Assembly (NCBI GenBank): GCA_026985515.1 | Contig: JALSQH010000223.1 | Location: forward strand, 1 to 26,880 | DNA from: a bacterium | GTDB taxonomy: Bacteria > JALSQH01 | Length of the DNA stretch: 26,880 bases | Reading direction: 5' to 3' | Part shown: in pieces, positions 8,070 through 16,434 of the stretch | Layout: the number at the start of each line of letters is the position of its first letter | How positions within the stretch are numbered: position 1 is the stretch's first letter | Position numbers and translations under genes: made by a program | Notes under the pieces: generated by a model | Databases searched by the model: none | Told to the model about the DNA's origin: nothing | The model's input: only the letters and a program-made list of their open reading frames with translations

Positions 8070-8098
8070 TTGACTTCTCCTACATTCTATCTTAAAAT
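8070..8098 (+). promoter_or_regulatory. Probable sigma70-type promoter of the lipoprotein-smc-ftsY unit
   Basis: TTGACT (8070-8075), 17-nt spacer, TAAAAT (8093-8098): five of six matches in each box with ideal spacing. It is 34 nt upstream of the lipoprotein ATG. It is the best promoter-like match I found in the window. Confidence 0.6.
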
Positions 8099-8132
8099 AA
8101 AACTCAGGTGAAGTAAAAGGGGGTTTTTTGTA

Positions 8133-10982
8133 ATGAGGAAAGTGGGTGTGGTATTTGTGTTAATTTTCATAACCTTTCTTGTCTCCTGCAGTGGTGCTGG
8201 TGGAACGAATACAGGAGTGGGAGTTTCTCATGCTCTTATTATTGAGAACAGTGATCAGTTGATAGGTGGTCCCGTTGCTGAAGGAGAGGAGGGGGATATC
8301 CTCATCTACAATAATCTGTCGAGATTTATCATTAAGGTAAGCGATTATCCCTATCCGGTGCCTCTCAGAGGGATGGTTGTTGATGGGGATATTAGAAGAT
8401 TTCCTGGAGAAAGAGGTGAGGATATCATACCAGGTGTGATTTTTTATTATCTCCCCGGTCATTTTGTGAGACCCGCACAGATTGTTGAGTCTTTACCAGA
8501 AATATCTATCCAGGATGATGGTAATTTTTCAGGAGTGGCTGCAGTAAAAGTAACAGGTAAAGATAGATTTTATCCTGATAGTGTAACAGTTTATCCTGAA
8601 AGTATTTCATCCGCAATAAAAAGAGATTTACCTCTTGAGTTCACAGTGGATTACTTTCTTCCACCTGATTCTCCCTGCCTGAGAGTGCTTGTTACTGTTA
8701 AGAATAAAGCTGAAAATGACATCACAATTTATCCTGGAATTCTCCTTCCCCCAGGTCCCGGAAAATCCTTTGCTGGAAATTATGGTTTTACAGGGTACAG
8801 GGTTCCACAGATTATTGATGGGATTTCATACATTGCAAAGGAATTTCAGGGAATAACATTTGGAGTTTATTCTGGTGGAATGGAGAAGGAGCCCTTATCT
8901 CCTGCTTTTGCTCTCACTGAGAACTCCGGGTATTCTTTACTCACAAAGAAGTCTCCATCTGATGTGGTCCCCGCCGGAGAAAGGAGGGCATACTCCTTTG
9001 CTGTCTGCGTTGTTAAAGGATACACTGGGGAACTTTACTCTTTTCTGACAAAAATGGAAGGTGTTGATAGAACCACTGTTTCAGGTTATACATGTTACAC
9101 TTCCGGGAATGATAAAGTTGTGCAGAGTGGGGGAACTTCCAGAAAAGTTTGTGTTACAGAAGAGGAAAGTGAGGAAAATGGGAAAACTTCAAATTCACCC
9201 ATTGATGGTGTGGATATATTTCTTTTAAATAACAGTGGTGAGGTTCTTGCCCACACCCGGAGCGGCAACGATTCGGAAGTTTACTATCAGGCACTTGAAA
9301 CACTTGACAAAACCAGATTATACAGGAAAAGTGAGTGGAAAGGTAAGTATAAATTCACTCTCCCGGGAAATAGGTACAGAATCTGGGCTGTGAGAAATGG
9401 TTTTGAACTTGCAGATACAAATTACCTCAACATTTTTCCTCCTCCCGGTACCCCCGCTGATGAAGGAATTATTGTTGAGCATGCAGATTTTGTTTTTCCG
9501 TGGCCCGTGACACTTGATGTTTTTGCGAAACTTGTCCCTGCTTCACCCACTTCTGCCAGGTTGATTCTGAAGGGAGAGAATCTTTATCCTGTGACAATAA
9601 CAAAGTATCTTGATAGATTCGGATACTCTTACCGGATAAGTGGTGAAAATCTCCGGGTTTTTTACATTGGTCCCGATGGGTATTTGCCAGTTGAGCTTTC
9701 CCCGGGTAAATATACCTATTTTGCTGATAAGGGTATCTTCTATAACACAGTTACAGGGAGCGTGAATATCATTTCAGGTAGTAAGACCCTTCTTTTAAAG
9801 TTCAAGAGAGTTGTCGATTCTCTTAATTATGTTGCAACAGATCCTTTCATAGAGAACCTGTCATGGGGAAACGAATTTGATGAGGAAAGCAGGACAGAAT
9901 CAGTAATTTCTTCCTCCATAGATGGAGGTGTCATTTTTGATTACAACATTTCTCCTGTGACATTTTCCACTGAGCTCCCTGTCCTGTATGGTGATTTCCT
10001 GTACACGCCTTATGGAAATTTCTTTGCATTTCCTCTCTTTGAAGGAGAATTATCTCCAGATTTTATGAGCAATCCAGAGTCCCTCTTTAAACACAGGTCT
10101 TACACTGTTCTTTATGATCTCTCAGATTCATCCTCATACTTTGTAAGGGAAGGTGTGCATATAGACTTCAATACCGGTAAGATTAAGCCCGATGATTTCA
10201 AGAACGATTTTGACATGATGCAGATTTTACCTGTTAAGGATTTGAAAAAGGTTATTCTTGAATGGTTCAGATTACTTCAGGTTTCTCCAGATGGTAAGGA
10301 TGAAAATTTCATTTTTCATCCACTTATTGGAGGTTCCATGAGTTCCTCACCTCTCTTTTCACCTCCTGGACTGGTTGAAACATATATTTACAGTGGTCCT
10401 ACAACTTCTGCAACCCTCGTTAACCAGGAGGAATGCAGGAAATTTAAGGAACTTGACGAAGATATTAATGATTCCCTCTGCATGATGTGGAAGGGGAACT
10501 CGGTGGTAGGAAGGTTTGTTTTCTTCTCATTTTATGTGACGACCTCGGCAGGCAAAAGGGGATTTCCAGGAGAATACGTTGCCGCTTCCTCCGGTGACAG
10601 GATTTATCTCAACTTAACAATTGAAAGTCCAGCGTGGGCTAAATTTGATAAGATTTACATCTTTGATGGGTTACAGGATTATGGATACAGTGTAACTGAT
10701 CCTTTCAGTAAAGCTGTAACTGTGGCTGTTTCTCCTCAAATAGTTCAGGTAGGGTATGAGAATTCAATGAAAAGATATGAATGGAGCGGGGTTATTGAAT
10801 ATCCATTTGCCCTTAACAGTAATGCCGATTCCTGGGTAGTGATCGCTGTAGTGGGAGATAATCCGGCATCCTATTATCCATCTTTAAAACCCTTTGCAAT
10901 ATCCAACCCCGTTTTTATTGATACAGATCTTCAGAGGGGTTACAATCCACCCTGTCCTGGAATGGCCTGTCCCAGCCGGTAG
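8133..10982 (+). CDS. Large lipoprotein, CehA/McbA-like architecture with no recognisable PHP metal site
   Basis: 949 aa. Lipoprotein signal: hydrophobic residues 4-17 and lipobox LVSC with Cys19 (+2 Ser). Its order of segments recalls CehA/McbA-family metallohydrolases: an N-terminal beta domain (GDILIYNNLSRFIIK, VTGKD), a carboxypeptidase-regulatory-like region near 340-420, a middle region, and a C-terminal beta module (PAWAKFDKIYIFDG and PFAISNPVFIDTD at 920-932). In the middle, YVATDPF (566-572), YGNFFAFPL (627-635), FDMMQIL (693-699) and EWFRLL (710-715) sit where PHP domains have VATDH, YGHFNAFPL, FDAIEVLNG and DWFALL. The metal motifs (HxH, TDH, SDSH) are not seen. This alignment is from memory, so the assignment is tentative. 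Catalysis is doubtful; a surface binding or structural role is possible. AAAGGGGG is about 9 nt before the ATG. smc starts 2 nt after the stop. Confidence 0.72.
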   Translation: MRKVGVVFVLIFITFLVSCSGAGGTNTGVGVSHALIIENSDQLIGGPVAEGEEGDILIYNNLSRFIIKVSDYPYPVPLRGMVVDGDIRRFPGERGEDIIPGVIFYYLPGHFVRPAQIVESLPEISIQDDGNFSGVAAVKVTGKDRFYPDSVTVYPESISSAIKRDLPLEFTVDYFLPPDSPCLRVLVTVKNKAENDITIYPGILLPPGPGKSFAGNYGFTGYRVPQIIDGISYIAKEFQGITFGVYSGGMEKEPLSPAFALTENSGYSLLTKKSPSDVVPAGERRAYSFAVCVVKGYTGELYSFLTKMEGVDRTTVSGYTCYTSGNDKVVQSGGTSRKVCVTEEESEENGKTSNSPIDGVDIFLLNNSGEVLAHTRSGNDSEVYYQALETLDKTRLYRKSEWKGKYKFTLPGNRYRIWAVRNGFELADTNYLNIFPPPGTPADEGIIVEHADFVFPWPVTLDVFAKLVPASPTSARLILKGENLYPVTITKYLDRFGYSYRISGENLRVFYIGPDGYLPVELSPGKYTYFADKGIFYNTVTGSVNIISGSKTLLLKFKRVVDSLNYVATDPFIENLSWGNEFDEESRTESVISSSIDGGVIFDYNISPVTFSTELPVLYGDFLYTPYGNFFAFPLFEGELSPDFMSNPESLFKHRSYTVLYDLSDSSSYFVREGVHIDFNTGKIKPDDFKNDFDMMQILPVKDLKKVILEWFRLLQVSPDGKDENFIFHPLIGGSMSSSPLFSPPGLVETYIYSGPTTSATLVNQEECRKFKELDEDINDSLCMMWKGNSVVGRFVFFSFYVTTSAGKRGFPGEYVAASSGDRIYLNLTIESPAWAKFDKIYIFDGLQDYGYSVTDPFSKAVTVAVSPQIVQVGYENSMKRYEWSGVIEYPFALNSNADSWVVIAVVGDNPASYYPSLKPFAISNPVFIDTDLQRGYNPPCPGMACPSR

Positions 10983-10984
10983 AG

Positions 10985-13900
10985 ATGAGACTGACAAGAT
11001 TGTTAATAGACGGTTTTAAATCTTTTGCTGATCGCACTGAGATTATATTTGAACCAGGTATCACTGCCATAGTGGGTCCCAATGGCAGTGGTAAGAGTAA
11101 CATTGTGGATGCAATCAAGTGGTTGATGGGTGAGAGGAGTGTGAAAAATCTTAGGGGAGGAGTAAGTGATGACCTCATATTTGCCGGCAGCAAGGAAAGA
11201 AAAAGGTCCAATATTGCCATTGTTTCCATGGTGATTGAGGATGGTGAGGGAATTGAAGTTCCAGGTAAGGGACTCTACAGAAGCGTAGAAGTGAAACGGG
11301 TGTTCACAAGGGGTGAGAGGAGTGTCTTTTACATAAACAATGTAAGGGCATTTGAGAGGGAAGTTGAGCAATTCTTTTCGTCATCGGTGAGGTTATCAAG
11401 AAGGTATGCAATTATTGAGCAGAGTGCAGTAGAGGACCTTGCAACCATGACCTCAAGGGATCTTGCAAGGGTAATTGGTGATGCAGCGGACATTGGTGTG
11501 TTTCTTGCAAATAAGGTGAACGCTCAGGCAGAACTGGCTGAGGCGGAAAGCGAACTTGAAAAGATAGAACCTGTTTTGGAAGAGTGGAAGGAGAGAGCGA
11601 GGAGTCTTGCAAGAGAGGTGGAATTGAAGAAAAGGTATCAGGAACTTTCAATTGAACTCAGGAGATTGAAAGTAGGAGTTCTTCTGGAGGAGTATCGAGC
11701 GGTTAAGGGAAATCTGGAAAGGGAGGAGAAGTTTGTTAATGAACTCAGAGGGGAAAAAGATAATCTGAAACTTCTCTATGAAACTCTCCTGGAGGAAAAT
11801 GAAGAGCTTGAAATGAAATTTCGTGAAGTTATCAGAGAGTATGAAGAAGTTGAGGAACAACTTAAAGATGTCAATAACGCGCTTGTTCAGAGGACCACAG
11901 GGGAGAAGCTTGTTGAATCAAAATTAGATACTATTGAAAAAGAGCTTCGAACTACATCTGAAGCCATTGAGAGAATTGCTTCTTCAATTGAAAAAAAGAT
12001 AAGAGATGGGAATAGGATCTCTTCAGAGATAGATGATCTTGGAAAATTTATTGAAAACAGAGAGAAGGAATTAGCAGCGAAAAGGAAAATCCTCGAAAAT
12101 TTGAAAAATGAGATAGATGCAATAGATACAGCAAAGGAAAGAATGCTCGAGTCAATCTATGAGGTGAAGAGGGAGATCGCCCGTCTTGAGGATACTCTTT
12201 ATGGCATGAAAGAGCGAGAGGGGCAATTGAGAAAAGAGAAGAAGAGAAAAGAAGATAAACTCTCGTCTCTGAAGAGTGAAAGGGAAGAATTTAAAAACAG
12301 AATAGAGAAACTTAAACAAGATATTGAGGAGGCAGAAGCAGAAAGGGAGAATCTGGAGGAAGAACTTGGAGTTCTTAAAAAGGAGATAGAGTCGGTTAGA
12401 AAGATTTTGGCTGAAAGGGAAAAGGAGTATTCTGAAAAAGAAATTACCCTCAGAAAAATTGAACTTGAGATTGAGAGGATAAAAAGTGAGGTGGATAATT
12501 ATCAGGATCTCGGTGAGAGTACCGCTGAATTCATAAAATTTGCACGTGATAAGGGATTTGAAGTGATACCAGTGGCAGATTTATTCCCAGGAGAGGAAGA
12601 AAGAGATATTACCTCTTTTTTTGATGTTTCAGATGCAGTGGTGGTCAGGAACATTTCACCATCATTGCTTGTGGATTGGATGAACAGAGATGGAGGCAGA
12701 GTTAAAATTATACAGAATGAAAATGATTTCCTCAGGAGTGAAAGGAATTTCAAACATTTTCAGACAGTGGAAGAGTTTCTGGAGAGCGACGAGGATGGGT
12801 ACACCTCAACGGGCTTCCTTAGAAAGGATGGAATAATATTTCTTGGAGTAAATATTGAAAGCAGTGTGAGGCCTTTCAATCTACGTAGAAGAATAAAAGA
12901 GCTTGAAGTGGAATTGAATCGGGTGAAGAAGGAGCACACTGTTTTGAAGGGAGAGGTAGAAGATTTGAGAGAGAGGCTGGAAAAGAAGATAAAGTCTTAC
13001 GAGAAAACAAAGGAAATGCTGGATACACAAATTCAATCATTAACTGAAATGAGAAGTGCACTGGAGAGGTATGAAGGGAAACTGAACGATGTATCTGCTG
13101 AACTTGAGGCTGTTGAATTCGAAATGGGTGAAATAGAGGAGGAAATAGAGAAGATAGGGAGGAAAAAACTGGAAATTGAGGGGAAACTTGGAAAGGAAAA
13201 GGAAAAACTTGTGGCTCACCGGTCAGACCTTGAGGTTTTAAATGCTGAATTTGAAAAAAAGGAAAAGGAATTCAAAAAGTTGTCTGAAGAGTACAACGAG
13301 GAAAGAATTGCAATTGAAAGAAAGAAGGTTGAGTTAAAAAATTTAAAGGAAAAATATAACGAAACCATGAGGACTCTTGATAGGGATAAAAGAAGGAAGG
13401 AGGAACTTGTAAAAGAAGTTGAGAAACTTGAGAATCAGAGGAGGGAGCTCGAGAAAAAGAAAGAAGAAACAACTCTGGAGATCAGAAAACTGATCAAAAA
13501 GAGGGATGGCATAACTGCAGAAGTGGAAAATCTCAGAGAGAAAAGAAATTCAATAGAGGATGAGCTTAAGAAGAAAAAATCAAAATTAAACAGAGTGCAG
13601 AAGAAGTTGAGTGCTGTGGAGAAGGAACTTGAGGAAAAAAGAAGCAGGCTGGAGGAATTGAATATTTCCCTGAATTCTGTACTTACCAGAATCCAGGATG
13701 AAAGTGGTAAACTGATTGGTGAGGTAATAGATGCTCCTGAGTATCAGCTGGAGATTGAGAAAAATCTGGCTTTAAAGAGAATTGAGGAAATAGAAAGAGA
13801 AATTGAATCACTTGGACCCATCAACAATAAGGCTCCAGATGAGTATGAAAAACTCATGAAGGAAATATCTGAACTGGAAGAAAAGAGAAGAGATGTTGTT

Positions 13901-14401
13901 GCTGCCATTGAGAAACATCAGATGACCATTCAGGAGGTGGAAAGTCAGGCCAGAAAGAAATTTTTCGATGTGATGAAGGAGCTTGAAAAGAATTTCAATG
14001 ACCTTTACTGGTATCTGACCGGTGGAAGTGCCAATTTCATTGCCAGTGAGGCTTCCTCTCTGGAAAATATTGGCGTGGACATAAAACTTTTTCTTCCAGA
14101 CAAAAATATAAGAAGTATTTTTTCCCTTTCGGGGGGAGAAAAGGCTCTCATGTCTATAGCCCTTATCCTGTCAATTTTTAAATACAAAAAGGCACCCTTC
14201 TGCATTCTTGATGAGGTGGATGCACCCCTCGATGCGGCAAATACAGAGAGATTTGGTATTCTTCTCAGAGAACTGTCGAAACAAACGCAATTCATTGTGG
14301 TGACCCACAACCACAAAACCATGGAAATGGCTGATCGTCTTTACGGAGTTTCTATGGAAGATGGAGCTTCAAAGGTTGTATCTGTTTCCCTGAAAAGTTA
14401 A
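10985..14401 (+). CDS. smc: Chromosome segregation ATPase SMC
   Basis: 1138 aa, near the usual 1150-1200. Head: Walker A GPNGSGKS (31-38), followed by IKWLMGE. C-terminal half-head: ABC signature LSGGEKA (from 1048), Walker B FCILDEVDAPLD with Asp1076 and Glu1077, and a D-loop. Two very long Lys/Glu-rich coiled coils (about 165-510 and 640-985) flank a hinge at about 515-635. The hinge (VIPVADLFPGEE, DAVVVRN, GGRVKII) is recognisable but divergent, and the conserved glycine-rich dimer motif is poor. The protein forms the ring of condensin with ScpA/ScpB, which are not in the window. The start is 2 nt after the lipoprotein stop with no good Shine-Dalgarno, suggesting translational coupling. 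ftsY follows after 14 nt, a widespread smc-ftsY arrangement. Confidence 0.96.
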   Translation: MRLTRLLIDGFKSFADRTEIIFEPGITAIVGPNGSGKSNIVDAIKWLMGERSVKNLRGGVSDDLIFAGSKERKRSNIAIVSMVIEDGEGIEVPGKGLYRSVEVKRVFTRGERSVFYINNVRAFEREVEQFFSSSVRLSRRYAIIEQSAVEDLATMTSRDLARVIGDAADIGVFLANKVNAQAELAEAESELEKIEPVLEEWKERARSLAREVELKKRYQELSIELRRLKVGVLLEEYRAVKGNLEREEKFVNELRGEKDNLKLLYETLLEENEELEMKFREVIREYEEVEEQLKDVNNALVQRTTGEKLVESKLDTIEKELRTTSEAIERIASSIEKKIRDGNRISSEIDDLGKFIENREKELAAKRKILENLKNEIDAIDTAKERMLESIYEVKREIARLEDTLYGMKEREGQLRKEKKRKEDKLSSLKSEREEFKNRIEKLKQDIEEAEAERENLEEELGVLKKEIESVRKILAEREKEYSEKEITLRKIELEIERIKSEVDNYQDLGESTAEFIKFARDKGFEVIPVADLFPGEEERDITSFFDVSDAVVVRNISPSLLVDWMNRDGGRVKIIQNENDFLRSERNFKHFQTVEEFLESDEDGYTSTGFLRKDGIIFLGVNIESSVRPFNLRRRIKELEVELNRVKKEHTVLKGEVEDLRERLEKKIKSYEKTKEMLDTQIQSLTEMRSALERYEGKLNDVSAELEAVEFEMGEIEEEIEKIGRKKLEIEGKLGKEKEKLVAHRSDLEVLNAEFEKKEKEFKKLSEEYNEERIAIERKKVELKNLKEKYNETMRTLDRDKRRKEELVKEVEKLENQRRELEKKKEETTLEIRKLIKKRDGITAEVENLREKRNSIEDELKKKKSKLNRVQKKLSAVEKELEEKRSRLEELNISLNSVLTRIQDESGKLIGEVIDAPEYQLEIEKNLALKRIEEIEREIESLGPINNKAPDEYEKLMKEISELEEKRRDVVAAIEKHQMTIQEVESQARKKFFDVMKELEKNFNDLYWYLTGGSANFIASEASSLENIGVDIKLFLPDKNIRSIFSLSGGEKALMSIALILSIFKYKKAPFCILDEVDAPLDAANTERFGILLRELSKQTQFIVVTHNHKTMEMADRLYGVSMEDGASKVVSVSLKS

Positions 14402-14415
14402 TACTGGAGGTAAGT

Positions 14416-15519
14416 GTGAAGGAACTTAATTTTCTTGCAGGTGATCCCCTTTACCTTTATTCGGCGGCAGGGGTACTTGTTCTTATTTTAATCCTGATTT
14501 TGATTTTTCTGAGAGTCAGGAGAAAAAAGAAGAAGTTACCTGAAGAACAGAAGGCTGAATTGGAACAACCTGTTACCGAGGTTGAAGAGCGCAGGGTTGA
14601 AGAGAAAGTTGAAGAGGTAAAGCCACGAACAATTAAGGAAGGGCTGGAAAAAACGAGAAGCTCCTTTTTGAGCAGGTTAAACCAGCTTCTCAGGGGAGAA
14701 AAAATTTCTCCTGAAATTTATGAGGAGCTCGAAGCTATTCTCATCACCGCTGATTTTGGAGTGAAAACAACTCAAAAACTCCTTTCCCGTGTTAGAGTTG
14801 AGGCAAAAGAGCGGGGAATAAGTGACCCTGCAGCCCTGAAGAACCTGCTGAAAGAGAAGATCCTTGAAATTTTAAAGTCAGTTCCTCCCCATTCTCTTCC
14901 CGATGTGAAACCTCTTGTGATAATGGTGGTGGGCGTCAATGGTACGGGGAAGACGACCTCAATAGGGAAGCTCGGGAAATACTTCATTGATCAGGGGAAA
15001 AGGGTTGTCTTCGCAGCTGGAGATACCTTCAGAGCTGCTGCCATTGAACAACTTGAAATATGGGCTGAAAGGGTGGGTGCCAGGATTGTTAAGCATCAGG
15101 AAGGAAGTGATGCAGCGGCTGTGTTTTATGATGCCATTGAATCTGCAATCCATCGAGGTGATGATGTTGTGATAGGTGATACTGCAGGGAGACTCCACAC
15201 AAAGGTTAACCTGATGGATGAACTCAGGAAAGTGAAAAGAGTGTCCTCCAGAGCAATGGAGGGGGCTCCTCATGAAATATGGCTTGTTATTGATGCTGTA
15301 ACGGGTCAGAATGCACTGAGGCAGGCTCAGGAGTTCAACAAAACTCTGGGACTTACCGGCATAATTCTCACCAAACTTGATGGTACCGCCAAAGGAGGTA
15401 TTGTGGTGGCAATTGCCGATGAACTCAAGATTCCCATTCTCTATGTGGGGGTTGGAGAGGGGATCGGGGATCTTAAACCCTTTTCCCCTGAAGAATTTGT
15501 GGAAGGATTATTTGAATGA
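14416..15519 (+). CDS. ftsY: Signal recognition particle receptor FtsY
   Basis: 367 aa, beginning with GTG; CTGGAGG lies 5 nt upstream. Residues about 12-34 are a strong transmembrane helix (AAGVLVLILILILIFL) followed by a basic stretch RVRRKKKK, so this receptor is membrane-anchored. A short charged linker leads to the NG domain: four-helix N domain about 75-160, then G1 GVNGTGKTT (173-181), GDTFRAAAIEQL, G3 DTAGRLH (255-261), G4 TKLDGTAKGG (319-328) and GVGEGIGDL at the end. It is the GTPase that docks SRP-ribosome complexes at the inner membrane via Ffh. It is last in the lipoprotein-smc-ftsY unit and ends 4 nt from the stop of convergent rpoZ. Confidence 0.97.
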   Translation: MKELNFLAGDPLYLYSAAGVLVLILILILIFLRVRRKKKKLPEEQKAELEQPVTEVEERRVEEKVEEVKPRTIKEGLEKTRSSFLSRLNQLLRGEKISPEIYEELEAILITADFGVKTTQKLLSRVRVEAKERGISDPAALKNLLKEKILEILKSVPPHSLPDVKPLVIMVVGVNGTGKTTSIGKLGKYFIDQGKRVVFAAGDTFRAAAIEQLEIWAERVGARIVKHQEGSDAAAVFYDAIESAIHRGDDVVIGDTAGRLHTKVNLMDELRKVKRVSSRAMEGAPHEIWLVIDAVTGQNALRQAQEFNKTLGLTGIILTKLDGTAKGGIVVAIADELKIPILYVGVGEGIGDLKPFSPEEFVEGLFE

Positions 15520-15523
15520 GCGA

Positions 15524-15772
15524 TTACTTCCCTGCCGGATTTTTCTGGAATTTCTCTCCCTCAACACTCTCTCTACAGATTTCATCGAAATTTTCGTAGG
15601 TTACTTTTCCTGCGGCTATTTCTCTGAGAGCTGTGACAATATATTTATTGTCAGTCTTTACAAGTGGTTTGGCACCTTCAAGAAGTTGTCTTGCTCTTTT
15701 GGCGGCCAGAATTGTCAGAGCAAATCTATTACTTACCGTCCTGAGAGAATCTTCAACAGTTATTCTTGCCAT
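15524..15772 (-). CDS. rpoZ: DNA-directed RNA polymerase omega subunit
   Basis: 82 aa, the normal omega length. Diagnostic features are [10 protein letters not shown] at the start, [16 protein letters not shown] (the conserved helix that clamps the beta' tail) and the [15 protein letters not shown] segment. It helps assemble and stabilise the beta' subunit and, in many bacteria, contributes to ppGpp binding. AAAAGGAGGAC lies just before the ATG on the minus strand. It is transcribed alone, against both ftsY and the rimP operon, rather than in the common gmk-rpoZ arrangement. Confidence 0.93.
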   Translation of the reverse strand: MARITVEDSLRTVSNRFALTILAAKRARQLLEGAKPLVKTDNKYIVTALREIAAGKVTYENFDEICRESVEGEKFQKNPAGK

Positions 15773-15795
15773 TTTTGTCCTCCTTTTCGCAAAAC

Positions 15796-15823
15796 ATTTT
15801 ACAGAATTTCATGAAGAATACAA
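15796..15823 (-). promoter_or_regulatory. Candidate promoter for rpoZ
   Basis: Read on the minus strand: TTGTAT (15823-15818), 16-nt spacer, TAAAAT (15801-15796), about 24 nt before the rpoZ ATG. The -10 box is good, the -35 box is weak. Confidence 0.35.
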
Positions 15824-15842
15824 GATGGTATCTGAAATTCCC

Positions 15843-15877
15843 TTGAAAAAAGAGGAAAAATCTGATATCTTTATAAT
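15843..15877 (+). promoter_or_regulatory. Candidate promoter region of the rimP-nusA-infB operon
   Basis: TTGAAA (15843-15848) followed after 17 nt by TATCTT (15866-15871). A perfect TATAAT (15872-15877) overlaps its end but has no -35 box at normal spacing. This is the only promoter-like sequence I see upstream of rimP. It lies immediately before the hairpin at 15886. Confidence 0.35.
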
Positions 15878-15885
15878 TGCCACTT

Positions 15886-15916
15886 AAAGGTGGACTCTCG
15901 TAGTCCACCTTTTTTT
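15886..15916 (+). terminator. Intrinsic-terminator-like hairpin upstream of rimP
   Basis: AAAGGTGGACT (15886-15896), loop CTCGT, and AGTCCACCTTT (15902-15912) form a perfect 11-bp stem running into seven T (15910-15916). The T tract follows the hairpin only on the plus strand. No plus-strand gene ends just before it: ftsY ends 367 nt upstream with antisense rpoZ between. It lies 13 nt before the ATG at 15930. It may stop ftsY read-through, or act as an attenuator in the rimP-nusA leader. Confidence 0.75.
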
Positions 15917-15935
15917 ATATGATGAGGTAATGCAG

Positions 15936-16418
15936 GTGAGTGAGTTGAAAAAACAGATTGAAGAGAGAGCCTGGGAAGTGGTGGAACCACCCCTTGAAAA
16001 AATGGGGTATGAACTGGTTGATATTGAGTTTTCAAAAGAGGGGAGGAGGAGTTTTCTGAGGATCTTCATAGACAAAAAGGGGGGTGTGACCCTTGATGAT
16101 TGTGTGAATGTGACGAAGTTTATCTCTCCCCTGCTGGAGGTTGAAAATGTTGAGGATCTGATCCCCGGAAGCTACAATCTTGAGGTTTCGTCACCAGGGC
16201 TTTTCAGAGAGCTCAAGCGAGAGAGAGACTATGAGAGATCCATAGGTAAGAGGGTAAAAATTGTAACAGGTGAAAAGATAGAAAACTCCAATACCTTCGT
16301 AGGAATACTTGAGAGAAATGAGGAGGAATATTTTATTTTGAATGTGAAGGGAAAAGAACTGGAGATACCGAAATCGATTGTGGTGAAAATAAATCTTGAA
16401 CCAGATTTAAAAATTTGA
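15936..16418 (+). CDS. rimP: Ribosome maturation factor RimP
   Basis: 160 aa from GTG 15936 (162 aa if the ATG at 15930 is used). The only Shine-Dalgarno, GAGGT at 15924-15928, is about 1-2 nt from the ATG but 7-8 nt from the in-frame GTG, so the GTG is preferred. Family hallmarks: MGYELVDIEFSKEG..SFLRIFIDKKGGVTLDDCV in the N-terminal alpha/beta domain, YNLEVSSPGLFREL, the signature of the family, and a C-terminal SH3-like barrel with FVGILERNEEEYF. It is needed for 30S subunit maturation. It is the first gene of the rimP-nusA-infB operon, found in this order in most bacteria. Confidence 0.93.
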   Translation: MSELKKQIEERAWEVVEPPLEKMGYELVDIEFSKEGRRSFLRIFIDKKGGVTLDDCVNVTKFISPLLEVENVEDLIPGSYNLEVSSPGLFRELKRERDYERSIGKRVKIVTGEKIENSNTFVGILERNEEEYFILNVKGKELEIPKSIVVKINLEPDLKI

Positions 16419-16434
16419 TTGTCAGGAGGAAGTT

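Noticed and set aside
15377-15814. 145-aa plus-strand frame overlapping the end of ftsY and antisense to rpoZ
   Set aside because: It overlaps both ftsY and rpoZ, whose family motifs are clear. Its composition (Cys/Phe/Ser-rich) is that of an out-of-frame translation.
15886-15916. Reading the hairpin as the terminator of rpoZ
   Set aside because: rpoZ runs on the minus strand away from it; the hairpin is upstream of rpoZ and its U-tract is only on the plus strand.
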